Part shown: piece by piece, positions 33,640 to 45,627 of the stretch
Position numbering within the stretch: position 1 is the stretch's first letter
Layout of the letters: each line of letters opens with the position of its first letter
Assembly: GCA_037349315.1 (NCBI GenBank)
Contig: JBAIAC010000007.1
Coordinates: 44,321,001 to 44,385,000 of the forward strand
DNA length: 64,000 bases
Direction: 5' to 3'
DNA from: Chelydra serpentina
Lineage: Eukaryota > Chordata > Testudines > Chelydridae
Notes under the pieces: model-generated
What the model was told of the DNA's origin: nothing
Seen by the model: only the letters and a program-made list of their open reading frames with translations
Databases searched by the model: none
Position numbers and translations under genes: made by a program

Positions 33640-33765
33640 GTCACGGGTATTTTTAGTACACAGGTATTTTTAGTATACAGGTCATGAACTGTGAATTTCT
33701 GTTTATTGCCCATGACCTATCCATGACTTTTACTAAAAATACCCATGACTAAATCGTAGTCTTAC
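33640..33765. repeat. Inverted-repeat element with gggtatttttagta arms
   Basis: The words gggtatttttagta (33647 onward, repeated once nearby) and tactaaaaataccc (about 33731-33745) form an inverted pair around gtcatgaactgtgaat/ccatgacc. It looks like the end of an interspersed element that may include the adjacent minisatellite. Family not named. Confidence 0.5.
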
Positions 33766-36700
33766 TTATCAGCTTACCTATCCTCTTTATCTTAATGGCC
33801 CAATCATACATCTTTTTTTTAAAGGGTGAGCAACATATTAATTTTCCTTCCTAGCACCTGATTACTCAATCTCTCATTCAATGTCCAATGTATATTTGGA
33901 GAAGTCAAAGTTTGGACAGTCACCATGACTGCTGCTGCAATCATGCATAACACACGCTGCTAGTTCTTTAGCTCTCGTTATATCTACAACTGCTCATCTT
34001 GTTCTTTTGATAGTTTGTTTAGTGCAGGAGGGGGAAGGACTGGCTGCCCTTGGTGCCGTACAAAAGCATTTCTTGCTTCCTTGCTGGATTTTTCAGGCTG
34101 GCAAGCCAGTAGTGCAATGATGCATCTTAAGGGTTGCCTATTGTTACGGTGAGGATGTCCCAATAAGCTATCCAGGATCACCGTGGCTCAACTTTGTTTC
34201 AAATACTGGGAATAGCCTTGGAAACAAATACTGTAGCTAGTAAAGGTTTTAGAAGTTCCATATAGCACTAAATGCAAATGATCTTTTAGTAGAAAAGGGA
34301 AGAACAATGGTCACTTAGTGAAGTTTTATCACTATTGTTCTGCCTATTTTTGCAGTCCCAAGAAACATGTACAGTGGGGATATGTTTTGTATTAGAACTT
34401 GTGTGCTTATACACAATGAACCTCTGAATCTTGTGAGGTTTATCCATTTATGGACTATATTATTTCAATTGCTACCCACTTACTTTCAAACTGCACCCAC
34501 TTACTTTTGCACCAGACATCATCTGATGCTGCCACCTCTCTTACCTTCCTTATTCTAAGGTATTTTCTCAACACCAAGCTCTGTAGCATCTAGGCTCTAT
34601 ATGCAACAATAGCAGCTGTGTTTTACTCTGATTTTAGAGTCTAATCCAAATCCTATTGAAATCAATGAAAACATTCTCACTGACTTCAATGTGCTTGTGA
34701 TCATGATACACAGCCTCTTGTCTGGCTCTCATATTCCACCTTATCTATGTCTAAGCTGATTTTTGGTTAACCACCCCCTATATTCCCCCCTTCCAAATCC
34801 CTACACACACAAAACATAAAAAGACACTTAGAACACTATATCTTCCACCCTTTGAATTACTTTTTTTGAAAATAACAATGAAAATCACTTACACTAATAC
34901 CAATATTCTGAATTCCCTCACTATTTTGTGCCTTGAGTGAAATTTGAACCCAAGAGACCCAACACTACAGTACCTCTGCTCCTTGGATGGTGTCAGAGAA
35001 GAAGGGGGAGGAAACCCTTAAATGGTCAATCTATGAGTCTCTCTCGTTCTCTCTTATCCTGATGGCTTTTTTTAAGACTTAGAACTGGGTTCATGCTTTG
35101 TTTTCTCTTAAGACTTATTTTCTCAGGCACTTCGGGCTTGGTTCTGAGTTCACTTTCACAGATCCTAATCAGGAGTAACTTCATTGAAGTCAGTACATCT
35201 GCAGCAGTATAAATTCAGTCTGAGTGAGAATAGAATCTTGCGCTTTCACATAGCCGCAGATTTGGCTCCTGGTTTATTTTACCCTCTTGTACACAATCCC
35301 AAATCCCCAGATTCCAAAAATTTAGACATATGATGCAATAATCTTATCAGCCATCATTTTTTTTAATCCTTTTATTTTCTGTTAAAAATATAAGTGAAAT
35401 CAAGCTCTAACGCACTTGCAATCATAACATTAATATAAATAAGTACAAAAACACCTTTACAAGAGAGATCTTTTCTCTCTGTTAGTATAAAATGTTAAGG
35501 AGAAAGGAATGAAAAAAGGGACAAACTCCTCTAGTTATGAATAGCTACTATATTTATATCAATGAAATGTAAAAACATTTCTCAGGTACGGGGTAAAGGA
35601 AATCAAGATCTTCTTTACATTTAATCAGATAGTTTTCTCTTGGGGCCCAATTCTACTCTATTGAAATATTTCCATTGATTTAATAGGCGTTGGACTGACT
35701 TTTACTTCAATACCAGGCAGATTTTATTGACTAAGTAATTGAAAGTCATTTTAAATGTTATTCCAGGATGATTTAATACTGTCTTTGACAACCATTTTTA
35801 AGGTATCCGCTAGTTTCTCCACTGATGAAACTGTTCTTTAGAGTAGGGCGCTGGATTTTAGTGTCACCAGAACAGGTGTTCAAGTGATATCTAGCACCAA
35901 GAGATCACTAATGATATCTGCCATATGGGTGCAGAAGTATTGCACCATGTTACATTCATAAAACGTGTCTTTAATTGTACCTACAATCTTTTCTGGATAG
36001 GCCTGACATCTACTAGATGAGAGGAGACACATATGGTTGAGTCACATTGGAGTCCAGGTTGGCTGGTACATAATAAAGAATGACATGTAGGCTAGGGAAT
36101 ATGAACTGTGTGGTTCAATTCTGTAGATTATGCAGCTATATGATTTGCCATTGAGTAGGTCCCATTTTCAGTTTCTACATCAGTTTCCCACATCCTGTCA
36201 GTGTCATATAATAAGATACACTTTGGGGGCTTTTTACATATTTCCAGCTGCAACATGCTCATTCTTGTTTATTTCCTGACCACCAGCAATAAAGTTAGCT
36301 TAGCATGCTAAATTGATGCTCTTTTAGATATCTTTAACATAGTTATTACATATTTTTTCTTAAGTAAACCCACAATGTATATTAATAATATACAATTGCC
36401 TCAGATAACGAAAACTGAACCTTGAAATCGATGACAAAATGTACACCATTTTTAATGTTGTTATAGCACCTAGCACATTGTGGCAATGCCTGTACTAGAA
36501 ACAAATAGCTAATAATAATAACATTCAATATTGACTGTATTATGTGTTCTGACCTTCCTCACACAATAGTAGAGAATGACTTGATTCGTTCTTTTCATTG
36601 GCCCATTTTCTCTTTAAATGGAAGATTATAAAGGGAATTACAAAAGTAAGGTGTATATATATCTCTTGGGTAGAAGCCACTTAATATTACATCTTATTAT

Positions 36701-37382
36701 AGCATGTAATATAACAACTATTGTCTGTACTCTGCGGGTTCAATTACAGCTGTATCAGATGTAGTGAGATAGGGGCAGGGGAGCACCGGAGTAGTGCAAT
36801 GGGAATCATTTTAATCATAGAAGTCATAAAGCAACCAAGTGCCCCACGTTTGAATGGCATCACAGTGCCCCTTGCTACAACTGTTGAAAAGATGCGCTGT
36901 AGCCTACTCTCACACTGGTGATTCCTTGAAGGCACTTGATGGTATGTGAGTGGGGCAGGGCTATGGTCATGCCTAAATTCAGAAGTGCATCCTAATTTGC
37001 TCTTGGCACTGCAGGCAAAGATAGCAAACCTGCACTTGGTATTGCCTAAATGGCTAATTCAGTCAGGACTGTCTATGAATGGGTATGCTGGCGGTAGGTG
37101 GGCAAAAGACTTCCTGTGTCCCTGGCTCCACTTTGGACAATTATGTAGGCATAATTAGGTCCTATGAATATTTTTGTTTTCCTGAGTCAACCAATGACTA
37201 TTGATTCTGCTTTAAATTGCCCTCCATTCCAAATCACAGCATTTTAGTTTCAAATCTGATAGTTTCCATAACTATGGCTTTTGCCCTTTGCAGCTAGGCT
37301 TTTAAAAACTACAATGCACTCAAAAGGATGTGGAGCTTAGACTCCTGAGAACCTGTTGTCTCTGTTTGAGCACTATGGCAGT
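33766..37382. other. Unassigned stretch with ancient repeat scraps
   Basis: About 35110-35240 (gatcctaatcaggagtaact and following) and about 36455-36530 (tagcacctagcacattgtgg) resemble the old amniote repeat and an old LINE tail. Otherwise AT-rich with no gene. The 63-66-codon frames have no recognisable domain. Confidence 0.45.
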
Positions 37383-38794
37383 TGTGATGCTAGTAAACTA
37401 CGTGCCAGCTCTTGCCAAGGCTGTAGACGTCAGCTAAGCAATGACAAATTCATAGCTGGAGACCAGACTAGCTTGTCTATATATTAAAATTGTTCAAGAT
37501 GGGTGTTGAACTTGTAAGAATGTCGTTAGTGTTTAGACTCAATAAAATGCTTGTAAATTGTTGCATCCATTAATCTTACTTGTAATGTCTGTATTCCATG
37601 CTATAAGGTAATATGCAAGTTTTGCTTTATAATGTTAAAAATGACTGCTTTGAACTTGTGAACCTAGGTAGGAAAAGTGGATCCTCACCCATCCAGAAGT
37701 ACTTTCAAGGCTAAATGGGCCATTGTGGAACATCACAACACAAAAGCTGGTTTAATGGCCTTCTTACTCCCATGAAGGTGCCGTGTACAAGAAAGCACAT
37801 CCCATCAGCTTGAATTCTGGAAGAGGGAAATAAAAGTGGCTGACATGAAGATTTTTCATCACCTGCCTGTTTGGACTCTTACAAGGGCTGGAGCTAAGAA
37901 ACAGAAAGCAGAAATCCCCAGGGTCAATCTGGGTTATCCTAAAAAGACATTCAGTGCTGACAGATGGCTATATCTCTGTCACCTTTTGGAACCACAGACT
38001 GAACTTATTCCATTTTAACCTGTAAATATCTCTCTCATTTCTTTTTCCTAGCTAATAAATCCTTAATTAGTTTACTATAGGATTGGCTACCAGCGTTGTC
38101 TTTGGTGTGAGATCTAAGACACAAATTGATCTGGGGTAAGTGACTAGTGTCTCGGGACTGGGAGCAACCTGAATATTTTGTGATTTTTGGTGTAAATTAC
38201 TATTTATCACTATGTCCAGTTTGCCTGGGTGGCAAAATAGACTGGAGTGCCAAAGGGGACTGTCTGTGACTCCATGGTAAAACTGTTATAGTGACCCAGG
38301 AGTTCACATTTGTTACCGGGTTGGTGAAATCTAAATATAGAACATACCACCAGTTTGGGTCATCTGTTCTGCTTTTGATAGTCTGCCCTGAGACAGTAAG
38401 GGTCGGCTGCGTAGTTGCCAGCTTTCACATGGCAAATAAGCAGCCCAAATTTCACAATAAGCCAAAAATCAAGCTAATCCCATTTCAAAACAAGGCCAAA
38501 ACAAGCCAGTCCCTAAGAACCCCAATGCTCTATGTGACTAGATCCCCCCAGCGTGCAGTCTGGGACTGTGGTGGGTGCCCCTTGCCACTGCTTGCCGGGA
38601 GCCGATCAAAAAAAAAAAAAAAGTAACAAGCTACAACAAGCAACAAGCTACAAGCCAAACAAGCAACAAGCTACAAGCCAAGAACTAGCCAACAAGCAAC
38701 TCACAAGCCAATTAAGCCAAAAACAAGCCCAACTTCTGCATTTTTTTCACGGGTTTGGCATGTCTGTTTGTGAGCCATTCCAGACAGTGTGACA
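37383..38794 (+). mobile_element. LTR-like unit, copy 1 (about 1.03 kb plus insertion)
   Basis: It starts tgtgatgct and ends gtgtgaca, the TG...CA form of LTRs. It is about 1034 bases long once a 378-bp insertion is removed. A second copy in the same orientation lies at 42483-44157. aataaa signals occur near 37542. No target duplication is recognised. It may be a solo LTR; no gag or pol sequence is adjacent. Confidence 0.55.
38391..38768. mobile_element. Insertion rich in acaagc repeats inside LTR-like copy 1
   Basis: This block is absent from the matching place in copy 2 (about 44115-44135). It contains an A-tract (about 38609-38623) and many short units such as aacaagctaca, aagcaacaagc and aagccaaaaacaagcc between 38600 and 38730. 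The ends are not resolved and the family is not recognised. Confidence 0.6.
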
Positions 38795-41390
38795 ATGGTA
38801 TTCCTTGTATTTGCTGCCACGGTGTTTCTATGACAGACTATATAATAAACCAGCTCAACAGAGAATCACAATGACGCATCCACATTTTCACTTTGTAATT
38901 CCTAACTGCAATTCTGAACATTATTAAGAATCACATAGTAGTAAAATAAATATTCCATAGGTACATTTTAAAGATTATTCTATAGTAATTTTCAAGTTTT
39001 GTCATTAACATTCCTTACTCAAGAAGATTATAGATTATAGACAAGGGAAGTAGAATGTGAAGTGGTAAGTACATATTTTACAGTTGTCATTTGCAGATGT
39101 TTCTGCAAGTTCACTGCCTGTCTGTAGGCTCAATTTGCTCTGTTATATAGCTTCATTTTGATTTTAGTGTATTCTTTCTTTTCCAATTTCATTAGATAGG
39201 CCACAAAACAACTCTCATAAAATGTTTAGCATTGCTTTCATTACCATAATCAGTTTAAGGGACCGTTGGAGAGATCCTGAAATCACCTTAGCATGTAAGT
39301 ACTTGACTTAGGTGAGCCATTGCACTGACTTCTGGAAGACTCCTCACATGTGTAAAGTTACTCTCACACTCAGAGACTTGCAGAAACAATTCCCAATAGC
39401 CTGTTATACTGTGCAATCCAGAATACATAGGAAACACTGAGGTTAACTCTTATTTCCTCTGAAACGGTGTCTTCCAAGGTTATGTTTCTGATGACTAAGT
39501 GTATGATTTTCATGGACAAGAGAAAGGTTTCCTGTTGTGTAGTCATAATGTTTCAACTGAATTTTGACTGGCAACTGTGTAGATTTGATGGATTAAAATG
39601 TCATTAACAAAATGGTAAAAGAAAATGGTTTGTTTGTTTGTTTTATTTGTAGAGAACTGTTTATTTACCCCGTGCTTATGAATAAAGATTTAGAATAATT
39701 GTGAACACACACATTGTTTACCTTCAAGCCAGGCGGGATGGCAATGAATATAGAGAGGATGTTAGAGAAATGGTATGCTGCTTAATAATAGCTTTTATAA
39801 GGATGGGCAGATGTGATGGACAGATGGGTGGACTAACAGAACTAAGTGCATTATTAGCTGCTCAGACATTTGTTGAATGTCAGCCAAAACTACTGAAACA
39901 TGGCAATCGAACATTGTAAAACATATCCCACAGGGATAAAACTGCTACACGCATAGTATAAAATTGTGGTGTTGTTTTTTAAAATCCAAATTGTACAAAT
40001 TCATATAATCTAGAGTAGTATTTTGTAAACATCCAGATAGTCTGGTTGATTTTAGTGTCTAGATAAGTTTAAATCAACAGCAGAGTATCTACTTAGTTGA
40101 CATAATATTGTGGTTTTTTTTAAATCATATTGTGATTCTGCCCACTCTACCATACCTACTTGAGACAAATAATATTTTTTAATTTTTGTGTGCCTCTCAT
40201 CTGAGCATCTCAAAATTGTTTATAAACATGTTAGTTAAGTCTCACACCCTCCTGGAGAGGTAACAATTTCAGTCTCTACTGAAATGCAGCCTCCTCTGGA
40301 ATGGAATGCAACAACTGCCTAAGAGCACACAGTTTAGGATTAGAAATTGTGAAGTATTGAAGCAAGCTCATGCTTACTCTTTTTGTTTGTTCTAGAATTT
40401 CTGTGATCATGGATGGTGGATGAATTATGTAGGCAACTACACTTGCTGAGGAGTAATAGAAAATATAATTTCTGTATTGAATGAAGAAAAAAATTTAATA
40501 CATAGAAACTGCATCTTAGTAATAAGCAGAGGCTAATTGGAAATGGCCTTTAGCACCTCAGAAGGAGGTCATATTGTGAGTCACAGCATAACAGTGAATA
40601 ACACTTGAAAAAAAATCAGCTTTCTAACATGACAAGAATGATTTGCAGTTAATAATAGAGGGGGGAAAGGCCAGTCTTTTCAGTTACCCTTGGCTTCACC
40701 TAGGACAAAATAAAAAATCACTTCAGTTGCTGCAAGCTACTTACTTTCTTCCTGGTCATTATTGCTTAGCTATATCTTAGTGATAAAATCTGTCATTACT
40801 GACTTTATTGACATTAAAGTTGATTTATTTGCATGCTTGGTGAATAAGAACTGCATTATGCCAGCTTTCACATTGCTTGAGTACTTTAGATAGCAAGTGC
40901 ATCACTGACTTAATTGTCTTTTGCTGGTTCACTTGCTCTCTAATCTCAGTTAGAAAATAATATTGGGCCAAATTTATCCCTGGAAAAACTCCACTGACTT
41001 TAGTGGTGATACACCAGGGATGGATTTGGTCCATTACTGCTAAGCAGAGGCAGAAGATAATAGAGAGCTGTCTGTATGATAAAATGTTTGTTTGTTTCTG
41101 CTATTTTATGTTGTCTAGGTCAGAGAGTCCAACAAGATAGACTGAAAGGGCCAAATTCTGCCCTCTACTATAGGATTGCACACATGTAACTAACAAGAGG
41201 GTCAGATTTTGATCTTTCCCTTTCTCATGTTGAATAGCATCTTACGCCATGAGTAGTCACAACATACTATTTTTTATCAGTAAAGGGTATCAGAGTATGC
41301 CCCTAAATATTTTATCACATACACCAAGGTCTGATTACTCATTAAGGTACTGATCCAGTAAGATACTAAACTCCTCTGAAGGGGCACTGA
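38795..41390. other. Unassigned stretch between the LTR-like copies
   Basis: No retroviral or retrotransposon coding sequence is visible between the two LTR-like units. About 39270-39370 and 40975-41030 contain ancient repeat scraps; 40190-40350 resembles an old SINE/LINE tail (gagcatctcaaaattgttta). The 72-codon frame at 39701-39919 has no recognisable domain. Confidence 0.45.
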
Positions 41391-41612
41391 GTGCCTGATA
41401 TCAGGAATAATAACATTCAAAAACCAGTAGGAGAACACTTCAATCTCTCTGGTCACTCAATAACAGACCTAAAAGTGGCAATTCTTCAACAAAAAAATGT
41501 AAAAAACAGACTCCAACGAAAAACTGCAGAACTGGAATTAATTTGCAAAATGGATACCATTAAATTAGGCTTGAATAAAGACTGGGAGTGGCTGGATCAT
41601 TACACAAACTGA
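41391..41612 (+). pseudogene. Penelope-like GIY-YIG endonuclease, C-terminal fragment
   Basis: The 73-codon frame includes VGEHFNLSGHSITDLKVAI (residues 13-31), a conserved His-rich part of Penelope-type GIY-YIG domains. RKTAELELICKMDTIKLGLN (43-62) follows; its Glu stands where the catalytic metal-binding Glu is expected, and GLN is the usual ending. The GIY and YIG motifs and the whole reverse transcriptase lie upstream in complete elements and are missing. The frame ends naturally at TGA. It opens with GTG just after a stop, so the given start has no biological meaning. Confidence 0.8.
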
Positions 41613-41854
41613 AAACTATTTCCCCATGCTAAGTTTTCCACTACTGTTACTCACACCTTCTTGTCAACTGTTTGAAATGGGCCATCCTGATTATCACTAC
41701 AAAAGTTTATTTTCTCCTGCTGATAATAACCCACCTTAATTGATTAGTCTCTTAGAGTTGGTATGGCAACTCATATCTTTTCATGTTCTCTGTAAATATA
41801 TATATTTACTACTGTACTTTACTACTGTACTTTCCTACTGTATTTTCCACTCCA

Positions 41855-41898
41855 TTCATCTGATGAAGTGGAGTTTAGACCATAAAAGCTTATGCCCA
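41855..41898 (+). ncRNA. Hammerhead-like ribozyme relic
   Basis: CUGAUGA (41860-41866) is the conserved first core strand. GUGG (41868-41871) pairs with CCAU (41880-41883) as stem II. AAAA (41884-41887) stands where GAAA is required, so this copy should be dead. GC/GC (41888-41889 with 41894-41895) forms a minimal stem III. One extra A sits between the core and stem II. Penelope-like elements are known to carry hammerhead motifs in their terminal regions. Confidence 0.45.
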
Positions 41899-41985
41899 AA
41901 TAAATGTGTTAGTCTCTAAGGTGCCATGAGTACTCCTTGTTCTTTTTGCAGATACAGACTAACACGACTACCACTCTGAAACCTT

Positions 41986-42482
41986 CCACTCCACTGTTTT
42001 CCAATGGAAATTAGAAGCTGCTAAGTACCCCGATGGATATGCTGCAATGTGTAGGCCCCAATCCTGAAAGCGAATCCATGTGAGTGTGTACCCTTATGCT
42101 CACACAGAGCCCCAGTCACTTCAGTGGAGTTGCACAGGAAGGCGAATAAGGTGCTGGCTGAGTAGTTTCACTTGAAGATCGGTTGCAAACATTGAAGGAG
42201 AATATTTAAATACAAACTAAAACTATCCAGAAAAAACTCTCAAATCATGGAAAATTGTCTATAGATCTTGAACTAAACCTTTTTACAAACCTACATTTTG
42301 GGCCTACATTGGCATACAATATCTCTTTACGTTGTTTACAGTATGATGGGAACAATTTGCATCCACCTACACATGTCATCCCTCCAGAAATGTAGTATTA
42401 AGTGATAAAGCAGGGAAAGTATTAATTTGGAAAAGATTTGGACTATAGTTATGTGAAAGCTAATACTGTCATGGGAAGGAGT
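41986..42482. other. Unassigned stretch
   Basis: About 42055-42155 resembles the ancient amniote repeat (cccagtcacttcagtggagt). Immediately before the LTR-like copy 2 is a short purine run, gggaaggag. Confidence 0.45.
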
Positions 42483-44157
42483 TGTGATGCTGGCAGGCCA
42501 GATGCCAGCTCTTGTCCAGGCTGTAGGCATTAGTTAAGAACTTACAAACTCATAGCTGAAGACCAGACCATTTCACCTGTATATTAATTTTGCTCAAAAC
42601 AAATGTCTTTTAAGAATGTATTTAGTGTTTAGACTCTATGAAGTGCTCATAAATTGCTGAATGCATTAATCTCTGTTGTTATGTCTGTATTCCATGCTAG
42701 CAGAAAATATGTACAGTTTGCTTTATAACATTGAAAATGTTTGCTCTTAACTTGTGAACTCAGGCATAGGAATCATCCTCCATGCCCATCCAGAAGGACG
42801 GACAAAATTAGGTGAGCCATCAAGGACCATCACAATACAAAAGATTGGTTAATGGCCCTGTTGCACCTGGGAAATGCTATGTGCACAGAAGTTTGTCCTT
42901 TGGACTTGGAAGTGGAATGAAGGAAATAAAACAAGGTCACAGGAAAATTTTCCATCTTTTTGGCTGTTTGAATTCTGACAGAGCCAGACTTTAAACCAGT
43001 GGCTCTCAAAGTATGGGGCATGCATCCCAAGGGAGAGGCAGGAATATGTCAAGGGAGGCATGAACTGTGTGCTTTTTTTTTAAAGAGAGCTCTGGCAGTC
43101 AGCCCCAGGTGGCTAAGGCTTGTGGAGTCCTGCTACCCCAGGGCTAACAGCCAGAGCCCCACCACCCCAGGGCTGAGCGCCGCCCTGGGCTCGAGCTCTC
43201 CTTCCCCCTGCCCTATTCCATCACCAGGAGGTAGCCCGGGCTCAGGCTCTCTTTCCCACCCCCCAAATGTCATACAGGAGCGGGGCTCCAGCTGTCATCC
43301 AAGGTGGCAGGGCGCTGCCTGTCAGCCCTGGAGTGGCAGCAGCAGTGCAGAAGGATGGCAATCGGGGGCTAAGTCTGCTGTGAAAAATGATATTGACGAA
43401 TATTACTTTTCACATTGCCACCCTTATTTCTGTGCTTCTGCTGGCACAGCGCTGCCGCTGGCACAGTGCTGCCTTCAGAGTTAGGCGACTGGCCAGCAGC
43501 TGCTGCTCTGCGCTCTGCCTTCAGACCTGTGTGGTGGTATATGTACTTGGGGATAGGGGGTAAACTACTAAAGACACAAAGAAGGGGCACCCACCAAATA
43601 AGTTTGAGAACCACTGCTCTAAACCAAAGCCAGAGATCTCCAGGGGTCCTCTGTGAAAGACACTTTGAATTGATAGTTCACTACAACTCTGTCACTCTTA
43701 GGAGTTAGATGGTAACTCATCTGTGTGTTTATGTTGCTTGCTTTAACCTGTAAATAACTCTTATTCCTTTTTCCTAGTTAATAAATCTTTAGATAGTTTA
43801 TTACAGGATTGGCCACAGGCTTTGTCTTTGGTGTAAGATCTAGGATACCAATTGATCTGAGGTAAGTGACTGGTCTCTTGGGACTGGAAGCAACCTGAAT
43901 GTGGTGTGATTTTTGGTGTAAGTGATCATTTATCACTAAGCCCATTTTGTCTGGGTGGCAAGATAGACTGGAGAACTCAAGGGGACTGTTTGTGACTTCA
44001 TGGTAAGACTGTTACAGTGACCCAGGAGTTCACATTTATTACTGAGTTGGGGAAATCTAAAAATAGAACATACCACCAGTTTGGGATGTCTGTCCTGCTT
44101 TGACAGTCTACCCTGAGGTTGACACCTTAAATCGTGAGCCACTCCAGACAATGTGAG
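42483..44157 (+). mobile_element. LTR-like unit, copy 2 (about 1.05 kb plus hAT insertion)
   Basis: It aligns end to end with copy 1 (tgtgatgctggc... to ccagacaatgtgaga), with substantial divergence that I judge at roughly 20% by eye. Without the inserted hAT element it is about 1047 bases. The two copies share their internal order, including taacctgtaaatatctct-type text and the ggtaagtgact motif. No flanking coding sequence. Confidence 0.55.
42997..43616. mobile_element. Non-autonomous hAT element, 620 bp
   Basis: The inverted ends are cagtggctctcaaag and, reversed, cagtggttctcaaac. The 8-bp duplication ctttaaac (42989-42996) / ctctaaac (43617-43624) differs at one base. The element is GC-rich inside. 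Its 161-codon plus frame and opposing frames carry no transposase motif. Confidence 0.88.
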
Positions 44158-45627
44158 AGGTCCTACCATCTGAAAATCAAGCCACTTATTCAAGCGGTTA
44201 AGTATGAGTCAAGGTACCTTACTTAGGCACCTGAGATTGAAAATTTTGGCATTTTCCCCTGTCCCGTGAAAAATATAAATGCAAAAATATTTTTTAAAAT
44301 CAAGGATTTTACTCAGGGAGAAAGTTTTGCTGCAAAAATGACTAATTTTTAACAAAATAAGAGTTTCACAGCAAAAAGCTGCTGTAATAAGCTCTATCAG
44401 GATGACCCACAGGAAAAAGTTATTTTTTCCAAAGAGGTACTTCAAGTTGCTCTGTGTTACAATTTACAGCATTCTTAATTTCAGCATATGATAATCTCAT
44501 TCATGTCCATCTGTTTCAACTATCTAATGCTGCCACACACAACAAGCCACAGAGAAATTGGCCAAAACAGAAGCCACAGAGAAATTTATGTCAGAGAGAA
44601 ATTTCATGATTAAGTTCCCTGCCACAGTCTTTCACTTTCAGCAAGCCCTTCTGAGATACCAATATTTACACTACTTACCAGTAACCTTGAGTTGGACCTT
44701 TATTTCTAATACATGTAACATTCCACATCAACAATTCAAATAACTAAACCCCCTTGAGTAGCTGAAAAACAATCCAAACAAATACAATGAATCATCTAAA
44801 CCAACAGTACCCATAAGGCCACAGGGCAAACATGCAAATACAGAGGCAGGCTGATTCTCTGCAGCTTTTTGAAATTTACTTGAAATTCTGGATCAAAAAA
44901 ATATCTACTACAATGTGTTCAGTGCTTGAAATGGTAACATTTTGCCTTGAATTAATATATGAATTTTCCTGAGTGCTTGAAAGAGAAAATGTAAAGTTTC
45001 ACATGGAAATTTATTTTCAGCAGAGCGACAATGATTATGGCTGGAGGAATTTTCAGTTTCAGTAGCACAGGGGAATGTTGGCATTTTAAAAACAATAACC
45101 TCTCAGCAGAAGAATAGAATAAAAATACTTTACTACTGCATTGCAGGGGCTGATCCTGCAGTCTCTATGCAGACAGACTTCTTATTGAGTTTCATAGGAG
45201 TTTGCCTGCATAAAAACAGCATTAGGCTTTTAGTGGGCACAATAATAAGAAGCAGGCTGAAATGCTTTAAAAAATCTCATTATATTCCTATATAATAATT
45301 CATGAATAAACATATTAAGTTACTCTGTTCTACTGCACGTTATTTATCTGCGAGTTATTTTAAAGGAACATTTTAATTCTATTCCCCGACTCCTAATAAA
45401 ACAGTTTCTATTATGGTTTCCTGAGTGTTGCCTGTGCTCAGCACTCTGCTATACAAAGGAAGCCATTGTCTCTGCTTTCAGGAACTTTAAAGTCTTTATT
45501 TGGGTCTTTCTTTAGGGACATGAGAATTTCAGAACAAATTCTCTGGATGCTACGTGAGAAAAACTCCTACTGAATCAATGGCAGCCTTGCTTGAGTAAAA
45601 ACTGCAGAATCTGGTCTTTTAGACTTG
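44158..45627. other. Unassigned stretch
   Basis: About 44225-44430 and 44860-45060 are AT-rich (aaaatttt/ttgaaattt words) and may be old repeats. About 45140-45225 (gggctgatcctgcagtctct) and 45535-45620 resemble the ancient amniote repeat. No gene. Confidence 0.4.

Larger units (their letters stand above)
41391..41985 (+). mobile_element. Penelope-like element, 3' part with endonuclease end
   Basis: It holds the C-terminal end of the GIY-YIG endonuclease frame, then a 3' region with tgttagtctctaaggtgcca and the terminal cagactaacacgactaccac. A CT/TA-rich local duplication (actactgtacttt repeated) lies at about 41806-41835. The 5' part with the reverse transcriptase is missing. Three more tails of the same family are in the window. 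Confidence 0.8.

Noticed and set aside
33225..33713. Long frames on both strands (137-162 codons)
   Set aside because: They are produced by the GC-rich 49-51-bp minisatellite, which lacks stops in several frames. The peptides are low-complexity repeats.
38600..38730. CRISPR array
   Set aside because: The acaagc units are short, irregular and contiguous with no spacers; the genome is vertebrate.
42999..43614. 161-codon Pro/Ser-rich frame
   Set aside because: It starts and ends at the boundaries of a non-autonomous hAT element with a clear target duplication.
37383..44157. One intact LTR retrotransposon with two LTRs
   Set aside because: The interior has no gag, pol or primer-binding site, and the LTR-like copies differ too much for a pair that inserted together recently.
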